Of a DNA stretch of 64,000 nucleotides, positions 41,843-51,533 are shown piece by piece (positions within the stretch are counted from its first letter, which is position 1; the number at the start of each line of letters is the position of its first letter). Location: the NCBI RefSeq assembly GCF_041929345.1, contig NZ_JBHFNQ010000255.1, positions 9,472 to 73,471 of the forward strand, given 5' to 3'. The position numbers and the translations under genes were made by a program. This stretch comes from Floridanema aerugineum (lineage in GTDB: Bacteria > Cyanobacteriota > Cyanobacteriia > Cyanobacteriales > Aerosakkonemataceae). A model generated the notes under the pieces. It was given only the letters and a program-made list of their open reading frames with translations, searched no databases and was not told where the DNA came from.

Positions 41843-42169
41843 TCAGTTCTAAAACATTGAGGTACTTAAAACTGAACTGACTCTAGAACCGATTCGAGCC
41901 AATACGGTTGCTTTTTTGCAAACAGCTAACCAAATTTCACAGTTAGAGTTACGAATTTTACATTTAGAGTTTCACATCTCTAACTAAATATAAGCTCCAG
42001 TTAACCTGAAAGACCCAAAAAATTCTTATTTTTATTACAAATTTTTTACAATTTAGTCCTAGCATAGATTCTTGAACGCTAATAAAACATCCAAGGTGTC
42101 CTAAATTCCTTTGTTGTTCAGGATTGTTATTGTACAAGGTTTCAGACAATAAAACGAGGATGTTCTAAG

Positions 42170-43831
42170 ATGAAAGCTAACAAATATTTGATAAGTTCTT
42201 TACCCGAATTAAGTAGATCGCCCCAGCGGTGGTTATTGATTTTACTGGCTTTAGTATTAGCATTAGGACTATTTTTTCGCGTTGTCAATCTTGACAAAAA
42301 ACCTGTCTGGGCTGATGAAACTCACACCTTTTCTGTAATTTCGGGTTATTCCTCCTTTTCTGTGATTTTAGGCGAGTCTGAATCAGAAGTGATTGATAAG
42401 CTTTCTACAAAAGGAATCGTTAGCGTTGGAGATTTCCTAAAATATCAATACCCTAATCCTGACAGAAATCTAGGCGATACTCTTCAAAAGCTTTACACAG
42501 ATGTTCATCCGCCTCTTTACTTTCTGATGGCACGTTCCTGGGTTGAAAGTTTTGGACACTCAGTTTCAGTGCTGCGGAGTATCTCTGCTGTTCTTAGCAT
42601 CCTTGCATTTCCTTGTATGTACTGGCTCTGCCTGGAATTATTTAGATCCTCGTTAGCAGGCATAGTGGGAACTGTATTACTGTTAGTATCTCCGATTCAA
42701 GTTATATATGCTCAAGAAGCAAGACCTTATAGCTTACTCACGCTAGTTGTACTTTTTTCAGGTGCTTCTTTACTCTGGGCAATCCGAACACAAAAAAAGG
42801 TTGCTTGGTTCACCTATGCAATCTCTTCAATTTTAGGTCTTTACTCGCAGTACTTTTTTGTACTTGTTTTATTTGGTTATTTAGTTTATGTGGTTTTGAG
42901 CGAATCTTTTCAACTGACAAGCAAACTCCGATACTTTCTTCTGGCAACCTTTGCTAGCCTGATCGCCTTTTTCCCTTGGGCTATTTTGGTTCTTAGACAC
43001 TTTTCCGATTTCCAGGGTTCATCTGCCTGGATGAAAAAGCATACGTTAACCCTTGCAGGGGCAATTAGATTATGGTCTGAAAATATTAGCCTTTCCTTTA
43101 TTGATCCACGAACTAGTGAGTACTTTGGTTTTGGGAAGTTTGGTCTCTATTTCCTGATCCCATTCGTTTTAGTTTTAGTTGCTTACTCTATTTATTTTCT
43201 ATTTATTAAAACATCAAAACAAGTCTATCTGTTTGTGTTTACCTTGATTGGCTCGACAGGATTGCCTTTAATTGCTATTGATTTGCTCTTAGGGGGAAAC
43301 CGCCAAACTTGGCCTCGATACTTAATACCCTGCTTTTTAGGAGTACAAATTTGTGTTACTTATCTGCTTACCTATAAAATTTCATCTCTGAATTTCACTC
43401 AAAACCGCTGGCAAAGAAAGTTTTGGTTGCTAACAACAGCCGCTTTAGTAACTAGTGGAATCATCTTCTGTTCAATCATTTCACAAGCAGATACTTGGTG
43501 GAATAAGTATGGTGGTGAATCCACTAATCAAGTCTCTCGGATCATCCATCAAGCTAAAGACCCACTTATCGTAGTCAACCGAAAACGTCCAGGAACAGTC
43601 TTCTTTTATAACCTGGATTCAGACGTAAAACTCCTATTTGTTCGCGATGAAGCTTTAGAAACCTCTAACTTTAATCAGGGTATTGATATTTTTCTGCTCA
43701 ATCCGACCAAAGATCTGAAGGAAGAGCTAAGACAGCAAAAATATCGCTTAGAAATTATGGCTCAATTTCCAGCGCCAGGTCCTGTACCATCTGATCCCAC
43801 TGAACTTTGGAAGCTGATTAAATCTGAATGA
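42170..43831 (+). CDS. Multi-spanning glycosyltransferase, GT39/ArnT-like (GT-C fold)
   Basis: A 553-residue membrane protein with about ten to twelve helices. The first lumen-facing loop has FRVVNLDKKPVWADETHTF, the DE-containing catalytic loop of family-39 type GT-C enzymes, which use lipid-linked sugars. YAQEARPYSLL and SSILGLYSQYFFVLVLFGY are typical too. A soluble C-terminal domain (about 450-553) follows. The gene is followed 82 bp later by an acyltransferase on the same strand; the pair may modify a surface glycan. It lies on the insert between the two RND genes. Confidence 0.88.
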   Translation: MKANKYLISSLPELSRSPQRWLLILLALVLALGLFFRVVNLDKKPVWADETHTFSVISGYSSFSVILGESESEVIDKLSTKGIVSVGDFLKYQYPNPDRNLGDTLQKLYTDVHPPLYFLMARSWVESFGHSVSVLRSISAVLSILAFPCMYWLCLELFRSSLAGIVGTVLLLVSPIQVIYAQEARPYSLLTLVVLFSGASLLWAIRTQKKVAWFTYAISSILGLYSQYFFVLVLFGYLVYVVLSESFQLTSKLRYFLLATFASLIAFFPWAILVLRHFSDFQGSSAWMKKHTLTLAGAIRLWSENISLSFIDPRTSEYFGFGKFGLYFLIPFVLVLVAYSIYFLFIKTSKQVYLFVFTLIGSTGLPLIAIDLLLGGNRQTWPRYLIPCFLGVQICVTYLLTYKISSLNFTQNRWQRKFWLLTTAALVTSGIIFCSIISQADTWWNKYGGESTNQVSRIIHQAKDPLIVVNRKRPGTVFFYNLDSDVKLLFVRDEALETSNFNQGIDIFLLNPTKDLKEELRQQKYRLEIMAQFPAPGPVPSDPTELWKLIKSE

Positions 43832-43913
43832 TTTAACAAAATTTTCTGGAAATTATTTGAATGGTCTGATGCGTACTTAGCTAGTTCAACCACGCTCAAA
43901 GGAGTTAATCACT

Positions 43914-45080
43914 ATGAGAGAGCATAAGCGATTAGGTGGCATTGACTTATTTCGAGGTTTAGCAATTTATGCTGTCATAATTCTTCACATTGATGAAAGT
44001 GTGAAAGTAATGTCTCCGGGTTGGTCAAAGATTACTGATTTTGCCCTGTTTGCGGTTCCTTTCTTTCTTGCTATGTCTTTTTATCTGGCAATTAACAAAC
44101 TTTATCTCTCCCAAAGTTCATACCCATTGCGTTCAAGGTTGCTTCGCCTTTTAATTCCTTACGGGGTTTGGTCTATCTTTTACTTAATTTATAAATCTGC
44201 TAAGTACTTGGTTGCTGGTGAATCCAGCAAATTTTTGGGACTCTTCGGAGATCCTCTGTCTCTTGTTTTCTTTGGGGGAGCAGCTTTCCATTTATACTTC
44301 CTTCCTCTGTTATCAATAGGAACCTTGCTAATAAAGCTGGTGGAGTTTTTGAGCGCTAGAAATATTTCTGTAAGAAAATTAGGGATACTTGCTCTAGTGA
44401 GTTTGCTAATTTACGAAGTGGTTTTACTATCTGGGAATGAGCTAAAAACCCCTGCTAATGTTGCATTTGAACCATTATTAGCTGTTGTCTTCCCTGGAGG
44501 AAATTCTCATCCTCTGTTACGATTACTTCTAGTTGTAATTTTCTGGACTTTGAGATGTTTACCCTACATCATGGTTGCAATGCTTTTAGCACATCCGGCT
44601 GTGAATCAACGCTGTTTTAAGCTAATCAACCGATATTCCTTACTATGGATACTTACTTTTTTGGTTTTTAACACTTTCGGTGATCTTATAATGCCACAGT
44701 CTATCTATGAAGTGTCAAGAGGTTTTACAGCTTTAATAGCTGCGCTCGCTGCTTCAACCATGTTCAACGAGTATTTTTTAATTAAAAGCTTAGGATATTG
44801 CTCCTTTGGAATTTATCTTATTCATCTCTTTTTTACTGAAATATTTCAATCGGTAGCAATTCGTTTGTATCCTGATTATGTCCACGAAGCCAAATCTATA
44901 TTTCTACTTCTAGCTTCAATGATCGTCCTATTGATTAGTTGGGGAATTACAGTACTGTTAATGCAGCGGAAAAATTTATCTCTGATCTTGTTTGGTTTAA
45001 AACAGCAGATTAGTCAGGTAGCAGATGAACAATCAATCAAAAAAGACCAGAGAGAACCTAGTGCAACGCGGCCAAAGTAA
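43914..45080 (+). CDS. Acyltransferase 3 family membrane protein
   Basis: A 388-residue protein with about ten membrane helices. The opening RLGGIDLFRGLAIYAVIILHI is the conserved start of the Acyl_transf_3 family, with the catalytic His in the first helix (LHID). A RLLRLLIPYGVWSIFYLIYK segment also fits. Such enzymes O-acetylate or otherwise acylate exopolysaccharides and glycolipids. It pairs with the glycosyltransferase upstream. Its 3' end overlaps, in antisense, the last codons of the truncated Uma2 gene by 23 bp, suggesting that the junction of inserted DNA lies here. Confidence 0.9.
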   Translation: MREHKRLGGIDLFRGLAIYAVIILHIDESVKVMSPGWSKITDFALFAVPFFLAMSFYLAINKLYLSQSSYPLRSRLLRLLIPYGVWSIFYLIYKSAKYLVAGESSKFLGLFGDPLSLVFFGGAAFHLYFLPLLSIGTLLIKLVEFLSARNISVRKLGILALVSLLIYEVVLLSGNELKTPANVAFEPLLAVVFPGGNSHPLLRLLLVVIFWTLRCLPYIMVAMLLAHPAVNQRCFKLINRYSLLWILTFLVFNTFGDLIMPQSIYEVSRGFTALIAALAASTMFNEYFLIKSLGYCSFGIYLIHLFFTEIFQSVAIRLYPDYVHEAKSIFLLLASMIVLLISWGITVLLMQRKNLSLILFGLKQQISQVADEQSIKKDQREPSATRPK

Positions 45081-45474
45081 GGCTTAATGACTTGCTTGGA
45101 ACAGCAAGAACATCGGGATTAGTCCCTATAAAAAATAGCGTAATGTCGTTATGAGGAATAGTACCCCCTGTCATAGCCAAAATTTCCCCATCAACATATT
45201 CATGCCGAATTTCCTGCTGAGATTCCCATTCTAGGTATTGTTCATGAGAATTAAATTGTTTTTTTAGTTCGATTAAAATTGGCGCAATAATCATTTCTGA
45301 ACGTGCTTTTTCTGTAGCAATTTCTAACGCTAGAGGCGTGTTATATTCCAGAGATTGCTTTAGGAAATCGCTAATGGATGCTTCTGGAACGTTCGTGAAC
45401 AAGTCAAGCTTTTCGATAATACTCAATCCAAAAGCTTGTTCGACTGTCTCTAAGGTAAACTGGCTATAAGACAT
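45058..45474 (-). pseudogene. Uma2-family protein, truncated (N-terminal part)
   Basis: A 138-residue frame. Residues about 76-110 (FNSHEQYLEWESQQEIRHEY, VDGEILAMTGGTIPHND) are the conserved N-terminal core of Uma2/DUF820 nucleases, but the catalytic PDVVV-type strand and the C-terminal half are missing. The last residues are read from DNA antisense to the acyltransferase gene, so the stop is fortuitous. The residues before about 70 are an additional N-terminal extension. The missing end is at 41687-41842. Likely non-functional. Confidence 0.72.
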
Positions 45475-45504
45475 CTGATTACCCGATCGCTTCTATTTTC
45501 TCTA

Positions 45505-47136
45505 TCATACTGTGCGATCGCTCTCCCCCTTCCCCAACACAGATAATTCACCTTTCTCATTATTGCTACTATAAACTATTGTATGAGATGGCGATGTTAT
45601 CTGAGGTTTGGTTCTTCGACCTAACCAAAAAGCCGCAAATGCGATCGCACCAACCCCCGGAATCATCCACCAAAAAGGCGCAACATTTTTGATATCCAAT
45701 TCTAAATTCTTGCTTCCTGAATCTTCCGCTTTACTTTTAACTTCTTCCTTTTGACTTTTAGCTTTCAAATTACTACCGCGCAAAGATTGAGCATAAAGTT
45801 GCGGCGCACGCTGAGTAACTAACAAATCTCCCTCAAATAAACCAGTTTTTACCTCCACCAAATCCCCTGAAGTTTCACCCAAAGTAACTTCTACACCTTG
45901 AAAAGCATCACCATTCTGCACATAAACAAGTTTTTTTCCATTAGCATCAACCACCGCAGAACTAGGAATCGCTAAAATAGGGTTCGCTGTTTGATCTGTG
46001 AAAACTTCTAACTCTGCAAACATTCCCGGTTTTAACTCTTTGCTAGGATTTTCTAGTTCAATTTTCACAGGTAAAACTCGTGTTTCCCCTTCCACAACTG
46101 AGCCAATAACTGTTATTCTGCCGTTAAATGTGCGATTAGGTAAACTGGCAAATCTTGCCATTGCACGCTGACCTAATTTAACTTTATCTAAATCTTTTTC
46201 ATAAATATTTGCAGTGGCAAAAACTTGGCTATCATCTGCGATCGTCATTAGTTTACCACCCGCATCTTCAAAAGCTTGACCCAGTGTAGCCTCCCTATCC
46301 ACCACCACACCAGAAATCCGCGCCGTCACCACCACCAAACCTTTCTCATTAGGGCGAGTTCCCAGTTGTTGCAACCTTGTCTGATAAGCAGTTTCACTCA
46401 ACCCCAAACGCGACTTCGCCACCTCAACCGCAGTTTGCGATCGTTTCAGTTCCGCTTCCCCAGCCAAAACTTCCCGACGACTCAGCGCTTTCACCAATTG
46501 CGCCTCACCCTCTCGCAAATGAGCCTCCGACTCCAGCATTGTGCGTCGCGGAATCGCCCCCGCACTCGCCAAATCTTTATCGCGCTGATACTTTTCCTTC
46601 GCCACCCTAACTTCAGTGCTAGCTTGTTCGATTTCAGCCGCAGCGATTTGACGTTGTTGCACTAAGTTTTCTTGCGCCAGTTTTAAATCAGCTTGCGCTT
46701 TTTGCAAATCCCCTTGCGCCTCAACTTGTTTTTCCTGAGAGTTCACCCGCAGTTCCACCAAATCAGGTGCAGCTAAAACAGCTAAAGGTTGCCCTACTTT
46801 CACAAAAGCACCAGGCTCAACCAACAACTCAACAACTTTTGCCCCAGAAATTGGTGTAGTTACCTCAACTTTTTTACTAGGCAAAGTTTCAATTTGCCCA
46901 GTGGTTTTAATGCTAACAGCTAACAGTTGCCGTTTCACTGGTTCAACTTTAATTGACAGCCGTTTTGCTGTTTCTGCATCAACTTGAATCGCCTCAGAAG
47001 ATGGCGCGGCTTCATTTCCAGTTTCAAATTCATGCCCACCATGTCCGGGATGTGCTAGAACAATTGCGGGAGTAGTTAGTATCAGAAAGCTCAAAAGCGG
47101 TGCATAAAGTTGGGAACGGTTAGCTCGGCGCATCAT
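45505..47136 (-). CDS. CusB-type RND membrane-fusion protein
   Basis: A 543-residue periplasmic adaptor. A signal sequence ends at about residue 28, followed by a His-rich stretch (AHPGHGGHEF) that could bind metal. Lipoyl halves (VEVTTPISGAKVVELLVEPG; ISGVVVDREATLGQAFEDAG), a coiled-coil hairpin (about 125-225) and a beta-barrel domain follow. A C-terminal membrane helix (WMIPGVGAIAFAAFWLG, about 487-505) is unusual for CusB and adds an anchor. It partners with the RND pump at 38307; the two normally adjacent genes are separated by 4.1 kb. Confidence 0.92.
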   Translation of the reverse strand: MMRRANRSQLYAPLLSFLILTTPAIVLAHPGHGGHEFETGNEAAPSSEAIQVDAETAKRLSIKVEPVKRQLLAVSIKTTGQIETLPSKKVEVTTPISGAKVVELLVEPGAFVKVGQPLAVLAAPDLVELRVNSQEKQVEAQGDLQKAQADLKLAQENLVQQRQIAAAEIEQASTEVRVAKEKYQRDKDLASAGAIPRRTMLESEAHLREGEAQLVKALSRREVLAGEAELKRSQTAVEVAKSRLGLSETAYQTRLQQLGTRPNEKGLVVVTARISGVVVDREATLGQAFEDAGGKLMTIADDSQVFATANIYEKDLDKVKLGQRAMARFASLPNRTFNGRITVIGSVVEGETRVLPVKIELENPSKELKPGMFAELEVFTDQTANPILAIPSSAVVDANGKKLVYVQNGDAFQGVEVTLGETSGDLVEVKTGLFEGDLLVTQRAPQLYAQSLRGSNLKAKSQKEEVKSKAEDSGSKNLELDIKNVAPFWWMIPGVGAIAFAAFWLGRRTKPQITSPSHTIVYSSNNEKGELSVLGKGESDRTV

Positions 47137-47227
47137 GGGAAATGTCCTTGACTACAAGGGAGCAACTAAACTTTAAGTGTTCCACATAAAAATGAAACCA
47201 GGATGAAATTTTTCTCTAGCGTCCTAT

Positions 47228-47998
47228 CTAAAATTTCATTGTTTGTATAGCATTTACTATTTTACTCACATCTGCTGCATAAAAACCTGCCGAATTAATG
47301 CAATTTATTTCCACAATCTTGTAACCTTCCTCAGTTAAAGCAATATCAATTACGAAAGCCCTTGAAGGTTGCCAAATTTCCATCATTTGTGAGACAAATT
47401 GGTAAGCATCTGGCTCAACATTTGCATCTAAACAAAACTTACCACCCAATTTATAGAGAGAACCTGTAACTAAATGATTATCAACTACAAAAAATCTATA
47501 CTCTTTATAAAGAGTTTGCACAGGAGAAATCATTACTTCTGTATCTTCTGTTAAATAAGTTGATTTACTAAATACTTCTTCTTTCCAAGACTTTAAATAT
47601 TCTTTGTCGATTACTGTGCCGTTAAAATGTTTTAAATCCTCACAAGGTCGCACAAAAAATTTATTTAGCTCACTTATCCCCTTTTCAATTTGAGAAATAG
47701 GAAAGATTTTAGCTTGGTAATTTAAGATGTTTTTCCCCCAAGCTTCCGACCATACTTTAAAGTGAAAATTCTGATTATGGAATACTCCCGGATACCAGCC
47801 TCGCTCTTGGGAAATTCGCACTAAGGCAGTAGAACCGAATGCTAAAATGGGATTTGGTTCAGTAATTTCTGGAACTAGGTTATGGGAGAAAGGAACTATT
47901 TTAACCTGACAATAATTGATGCCTTGTCGAAGGCAGGCATCCAAGAAATTTTCATATTCCCTTTCTTGAAATAAGTTTTCTTGAATTACCCATAACAT
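47228..47998 (-). CDS. ATP-grasp domain protein (DUF4343 type)
   Basis: A 256-residue soluble protein. The C-terminal half has the ATP-grasp signature (FVIDIALTEEGYKIVEINC and NSAGFYAADV), with KEYRFFVVDNHLVTGSLY as the nucleotide/metal-binding strands. DUF4343-type ATP-grasp proteins make peptide-like bonds in unidentified metabolites. No biosynthetic neighbours are seen, so the substrate is unknown. Monocistronic. Confidence 0.85.
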   Translation of the reverse strand: MLWVIQENLFQEREYENFLDACLRQGINYCQVKIVPFSHNLVPEITEPNPILAFGSTALVRISQERGWYPGVFHNQNFHFKVWSEAWGKNILNYQAKIFPISQIEKGISELNKFFVRPCEDLKHFNGTVIDKEYLKSWKEEVFSKSTYLTEDTEVMISPVQTLYKEYRFFVVDNHLVTGSLYKLGGKFCLDANVEPDAYQFVSQMMEIWQPSRAFVIDIALTEEGYKIVEINCINSAGFYAADVSKIVNAIQTMKF

Positions 47999-48301
47999 AA
48001 TAAAGTTCCTGTTTACTTAAATCTTTGACTTGAATCTAAGTTATTATAGCTTTCGAGCAATTTTACTTGATGGAAGCAAGGGAGAGGCGATCGCACAATG
48101 GCACAATTAGTGATAGGTATATTGTAGCGATCGTATTCTAGCTTTACTCAACCCCAGTACCTTGCTTTCTGGGTATTTGTCTTTTCAGATGCTGTTAAGT
48201 ATTTTTGCTTGACCTTTTTTAGATATTTTTGACTTTCCTGATTATATAATCAGAAATCTGAAGTGATATAAAATATATCCACCCGGAGATAGTTGCCAAC
48301 T

Positions 48302-49492
48302 ATGAAAAAGACTACCGCCTTGTTTGCTGGCTTGGCTTTATTCCTGTCAGCCTGCACTCAAACTAACTCAAACACACAAACAAGTTCAATTTCTCAAGGC
48401 ATTCCTATAGGAGTTGCCTTAGCCCAAACAAGTAACGTCGCCCTGTTAGGACAAGAAGGCATTCAAGGTGCCAAAATAGCTGAGAAATATTTTAATGACA
48501 AAGGTGGCGTTGATGGTACTCCTATTAAACTAATAGTACAAGACACTGGTGGCGATGAAACAGGGGCGATAAACGCTTTTCAAATTCTCATTAATCAGAA
48601 TAAAGTTGTGGGAATTGTTGGCCCAACTTTATCCCAGCAAGCCTTTAGTTCTAACCCCATTGCTGAACGGGCAAAAGTTCCCGTAATTGCTGCTTCTAAT
48701 ACGGCTAAAGGTATTCCTGAAATTGGTGATTATATTGCCCGTGTTTCCGCCCCAGTTACTGTTGTCGCCCCCAATTCCATTAACGCAGCTTTAAAGTTAA
48801 ATCCTAACATCAAAAAAGTGGCGGTTTTCTACGCTCAAAATGATGCGTTTAACAAGTCGGAAACCGAAATTTTTCAAAAAACATTAAAAGATAAAGGTTT
48901 AGACATTGTTACTGTGCAAAAGTTCCTGACAACTGATACTGACTTTCAAGCCCAAGCAACAAACGCGATTAATTTAAAACCAGATTTAATTGTTATTTCC
49001 GGTTTAGCTGCCGATGGCGGAAATTTAGTGCGACAATTGCGAGAATTGGGTTATAAAGGCATTATCATTGGCGGAAATGGTTTCAATACTTCTAATATTT
49101 TTGCCGTATGTAAAGCAAGTTGCAACGGTGTATTAGTCGCCCAAGCTTATAGCCCTCAACATTCCAACGCAATTAATCAAGCTTTTCGTGCTGCTTATCT
49201 CCAACAATATAAGAAAGAACCACCCCAATTTAGCGCCCAAGCTTTTGCTGCGGTTCAAGTGTTTGTAGAAGCACTTAAAGCTGTAGATAAAAGAAGTGAT
49301 ATTGCCAAAATGCCCTTGGATAAATTGCGTTCTGAATTGAACAAAGAATTACTGACTCGTAAGTACGACACTCCCTTGGGCGAAATTGCCTTTACCCCTG
49401 TTGGTGATGTAGTTCAGAAAGATTTTTACGTAGCACAATTGCAAGTTGATGCTAATGGTAATAATGGCAAATTCGCCTCTGTCAAAAAATAG
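48302..49492 (+). CDS. livJ: Branched-chain/neutral amino acid ABC transporter, substrate-binding lipoprotein
   Basis: About 396 residues from the ATG at 48302; TTG at 48293 is too close to the Shine-Dalgarno (CCGGAG). The signal ends at lipobox LSAC (C18). The type I periplasmic binding fold is clear: IPIGVALAQTS, GAINAFQILINQNKVVGIVGPTLS, AASNTAKGIPEIGDY, DLIVISGLAADGGNLVRQLRE. It binds branched-chain or neutral amino acids for the permease encoded just downstream. In cyanobacteria such systems (Nat-type) recover leaked amino acids. A heptamer repeat array lies between it and livH. Confidence 0.93.
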   Translation: MKKTTALFAGLALFLSACTQTNSNTQTSSISQGIPIGVALAQTSNVALLGQEGIQGAKIAEKYFNDKGGVDGTPIKLIVQDTGGDETGAINAFQILINQNKVVGIVGPTLSQQAFSSNPIAERAKVPVIAASNTAKGIPEIGDYIARVSAPVTVVAPNSINAALKLNPNIKKVAVFYAQNDAFNKSETEIFQKTLKDKGLDIVTVQKFLTTDTDFQAQATNAINLKPDLIVISGLAADGGNLVRQLRELGYKGIIIGGNGFNTSNIFAVCKASCNGVLVAQAYSPQHSNAINQAFRAAYLQQYKKEPPQFSAQAFAAVQVFVEALKAVDKRSDIAKMPLDKLRSELNKELLTRKYDTPLGEIAFTPVGDVVQKDFYVAQLQVDANGNNGKFASVKK

Positions 49493-49523
49493 TTATTAGT
49501 GATTGGTGATTGAGTAAAACTTA

Positions 49524-49557
49524 ACCAATGACCAATGACAAATGACAAATGACAAAT
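49524..49557. repeat. Heptamer repeat array (CAATGAC/AAATGAC) between livJ and livH
   Basis: About five seven-base units related to the TTTGTCA array at 30651, in opposite orientation. Located 7 bp before the livH start codon, so it forms the intergenic part of the mRNA and may separate expression of the abundant binding protein from the permease. Confidence 0.75.
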
Positions 49558-49564
49558 CAAAAAT

Positions 49565-50515
49565 ATGAACTTAACCCTGTTTATTCAACAATTCCTGAAC
49601 GGTTTATCCATTGGCAGTATTTATGCAATTTTTGCCTTGGGATACACTTTAATTTTCTCAATTTTAGGCATCATTAATTTTGCTCATGGGGCAATTTTTA
49701 CCCTTGGTGCATATTTAACTTATGCTTTGATGGGAGAAGCTTTTGGGTTTAATGGTTTATTAGCTAATGCTGCATTACCTATTAAATTACCTTTTCCTGT
49801 GGCATTAATTTTAGGTAGTATCATAGCAGGTTTAGTGGGAGTGGCGATCGAAAGAATTGCCTTTCGTCCTTTACGCCGTAGAGGTGCAGATCCACTTTTA
49901 ACCGTAGTTTCCAGCTTAGGTGTAGCCTTAGTAATCGTCAACTTAATTCAGTATTTAGTAGGTGCAGAAAATTACACTTTTCCGGGAAATACTTTTGGTA
50001 ATTTGCCTGCTGCTATTAACTTTGGTTCTCCGACAAATCCGATTCCGATTCGCACAGTACAAATAGTAATTTTTCTAGTTTCTGTGCTAGTTGTAGCCCT
50101 TCTCACTTACTTTATTAATTACACCAAATACGGTAAAGCAATGCGGGCTGTAGCAGAAGATCCAACTACATCTAGTTTGTTGGGAATTAATACCGATCGC
50201 TTTATCGTTATAACATTTTTTATTAGCAGTTTCCTCGCCGGAGTAGCCGGAACTTTAGTCGGTTCTAGTGTGAGTATTGCTGGCCCATATTTTGGCATCG
50301 CTTTCGGTTTAAAAGGTTTAGCAGTAATTGTTTTAGGTGGTTTAGGTAGCATTCCCGGTGCAGTTTTAGGAGGTCTATTAATTGGGGTAATAGAAGCATT
50401 TGTTCCTGGGCAATATTCCGCTTATAAAGATGCGGTAGCTTTTGGCATATTATTTATTATGCTGCTAGTTAGACCCCAAGGTTTATTAGGGCGACGTTTA
50501 ATTCAAAAGGTTTAA
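49565..50515 (+). CDS. livH: ABC transporter permease LivH
   Basis: A 316-residue inner-membrane permease with about eight helices. The motifs FLNGLSIGSIYAIFALGYTL, FAHGAIFTLGAYL and AFRPLRRRGADPLLT, together with the coupling-loop region GLGSIPGAVLGGLLIGV, are diagnostic for the LivH half of branched-chain amino acid importers. It is followed by livM after 6 bp. Confidence 0.95.
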   Translation: MNLTLFIQQFLNGLSIGSIYAIFALGYTLIFSILGIINFAHGAIFTLGAYLTYALMGEAFGFNGLLANAALPIKLPFPVALILGSIIAGLVGVAIERIAFRPLRRRGADPLLTVVSSLGVALVIVNLIQYLVGAENYTFPGNTFGNLPAAINFGSPTNPIPIRTVQIVIFLVSVLVVALLTYFINYTKYGKAMRAVAEDPTTSSLLGINTDRFIVITFFISSFLAGVAGTLVGSSVSIAGPYFGIAFGLKGLAVIVLGGLGSIPGAVLGGLLIGVIEAFVPGQYSAYKDAVAFGILFIMLLVRPQGLLGRRLIQKV

Positions 50516-50521
50516 TTAATA

Positions 50522-51445
50522 ATGGCTGATTTTTTTAACACTTATGGCCCTTTAATTGTTTCGATGGTACTAGGTGCATTACTAGGACTATCGCTTTATT
50601 TACCATTAATGACTGGGCAATTATCTTTAGCTAGTCCCGGTTTTTATGCGTTAGGTGGATATATCGCTGCTATTCTATCTACCAAAGTTTTCCCCACTAA
50701 TGAAGGTCTATTTCCCATTAGTTTGTTGTTATTGGAAATGCTAATTGCTGCCATAATTTCTGGCATATTAGGAATTTTAGTAGGAATTCCCGCACTGCGA
50801 CTTAAGGGAATATATTTGGCATTAGCAACGATCGCTTTTGTAGAAGTATTGCGGGTTTTATCCCTAAATTTAGAAATCACTGGTGGCGCAGTGGGAATTT
50901 TTGGTATTCCCCAACCTTTTGCTTCTCCCATTGAGTATTTGTGGGTGGCTTTGCCTTTACTTTTAATTAGTATGTTTTTATTATATCGGTTAGAAATTAT
51001 CAGAGTAGGTCGGGCATTTGTAGCAATTCGAGAAGATGAATTAGCTGCTGGTGCAATGGGCATTAATCCAACTACTTACAAGGTTTTAGCTTTTACTTTA
51101 GGGGCAATTTTAGCGGGAGTTGCTGGTGCAGTAAGCGCTCATTTTTTAAATACTTGGAATGCTAGACAAGGGACTTTTGATGCGAGTATAATCTATTTAA
51201 CTTCGGTGTTAATTGGTGGTAGTAGAAGTTTTGTTGGCCCTGTGTTAGGAGGTATGGTATTTACTGCTTTACCAGAAATTTTAAGGGCTGTTGCAGATAC
51301 TCCCGGTTTACCTGTTTGGTTGGCGCAATTATTAAGAGATGGTCGTTTAATTGTTTTCGGTGTGTTAATCGTTTTGGGAACAATCTTTTTTCCTCAAGGT
51401 TTAGTGACTCCCGATTTATTGAAGAAGCTTAAATTAAAAGCATAG
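50522..51445 (+). CDS. livM: ABC transporter permease LivM
   Basis: A 307-residue permease with about nine helices; LVGIPALRLKGIYLALATIAF, GRAFVAIREDELAAGAMGI and GGSRSFVGPVLGGMVFTALP are LivM signatures. Adjacent to livH (6-bp gap), and closed by the hairpin at 51477-51533 that separates it from the ATPase genes. Confidence 0.95.
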   Translation: MADFFNTYGPLIVSMVLGALLGLSLYLPLMTGQLSLASPGFYALGGYIAAILSTKVFPTNEGLFPISLLLLEMLIAAIISGILGILVGIPALRLKGIYLALATIAFVEVLRVLSLNLEITGGAVGIFGIPQPFASPIEYLWVALPLLLISMFLLYRLEIIRVGRAFVAIREDELAAGAMGINPTTYKVLAFTLGAILAGVAGAVSAHFLNTWNARQGTFDASIIYLTSVLIGGSRSFVGPVLGGMVFTALPEILRAVADTPGLPVWLAQLLRDGRLIVFGVLIVLGTIFFPQGLVTPDLLKKLKLKA

Positions 51446-51476
51446 TTAACTATATTTTGAATAGGTCATTAGTTAT

Positions 51477-51533
51477 AGGTATGTAGTTGCGCTTCAGCGC
51501 GAACGAAAGGCGCTGAAGCGCAACTACGTACCT
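51477..51533. terminator. Bidirectional hairpin between livM and the antisense lipoprotein gene
   Basis: A 24-bp inverted repeat with one mismatch (51477-51500 with 51510-51533; core GTAGTTGCGCTTCAGCGC) around a 9-base loop, T-rich on the plus-strand side. It lies exactly between convergent genes, and its arm touches the lipoprotein stop codon. A dispersed REP-like element is a likely source. Confidence 0.75.

Larger units (their letters stand above)
41427..42169. other. Degraded spacer between RND pump and glycosyltransferase
   Basis: This 743-bp stretch has no intact gene. It holds two minus-strand gene remnants (DUF29 start at 41552-41653, Uma2 end at 41687-41842) and a plus-strand open stretch of 42 codons (41859-41987, no start, ending with a stop) that looks protein-like but is unrecognised. 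This is what decayed DNA at the edge of an insertion would look like. Confidence 0.6.

Noticed and set aside
41886..41910. GATTCGAGCC resembling a tRNA T-arm
   Set aside because: No matching acceptor, D or anticodon stems around it; no tRNA found anywhere in the window.
41859..41987. Plus-strand open stretch of 42 codons reading LEPIRANTVAFLQTANQ
   Set aside because: Protein-like composition but no start codon, no family match and stops on both sides; noted only as possible debris next to the Uma2 remnant.
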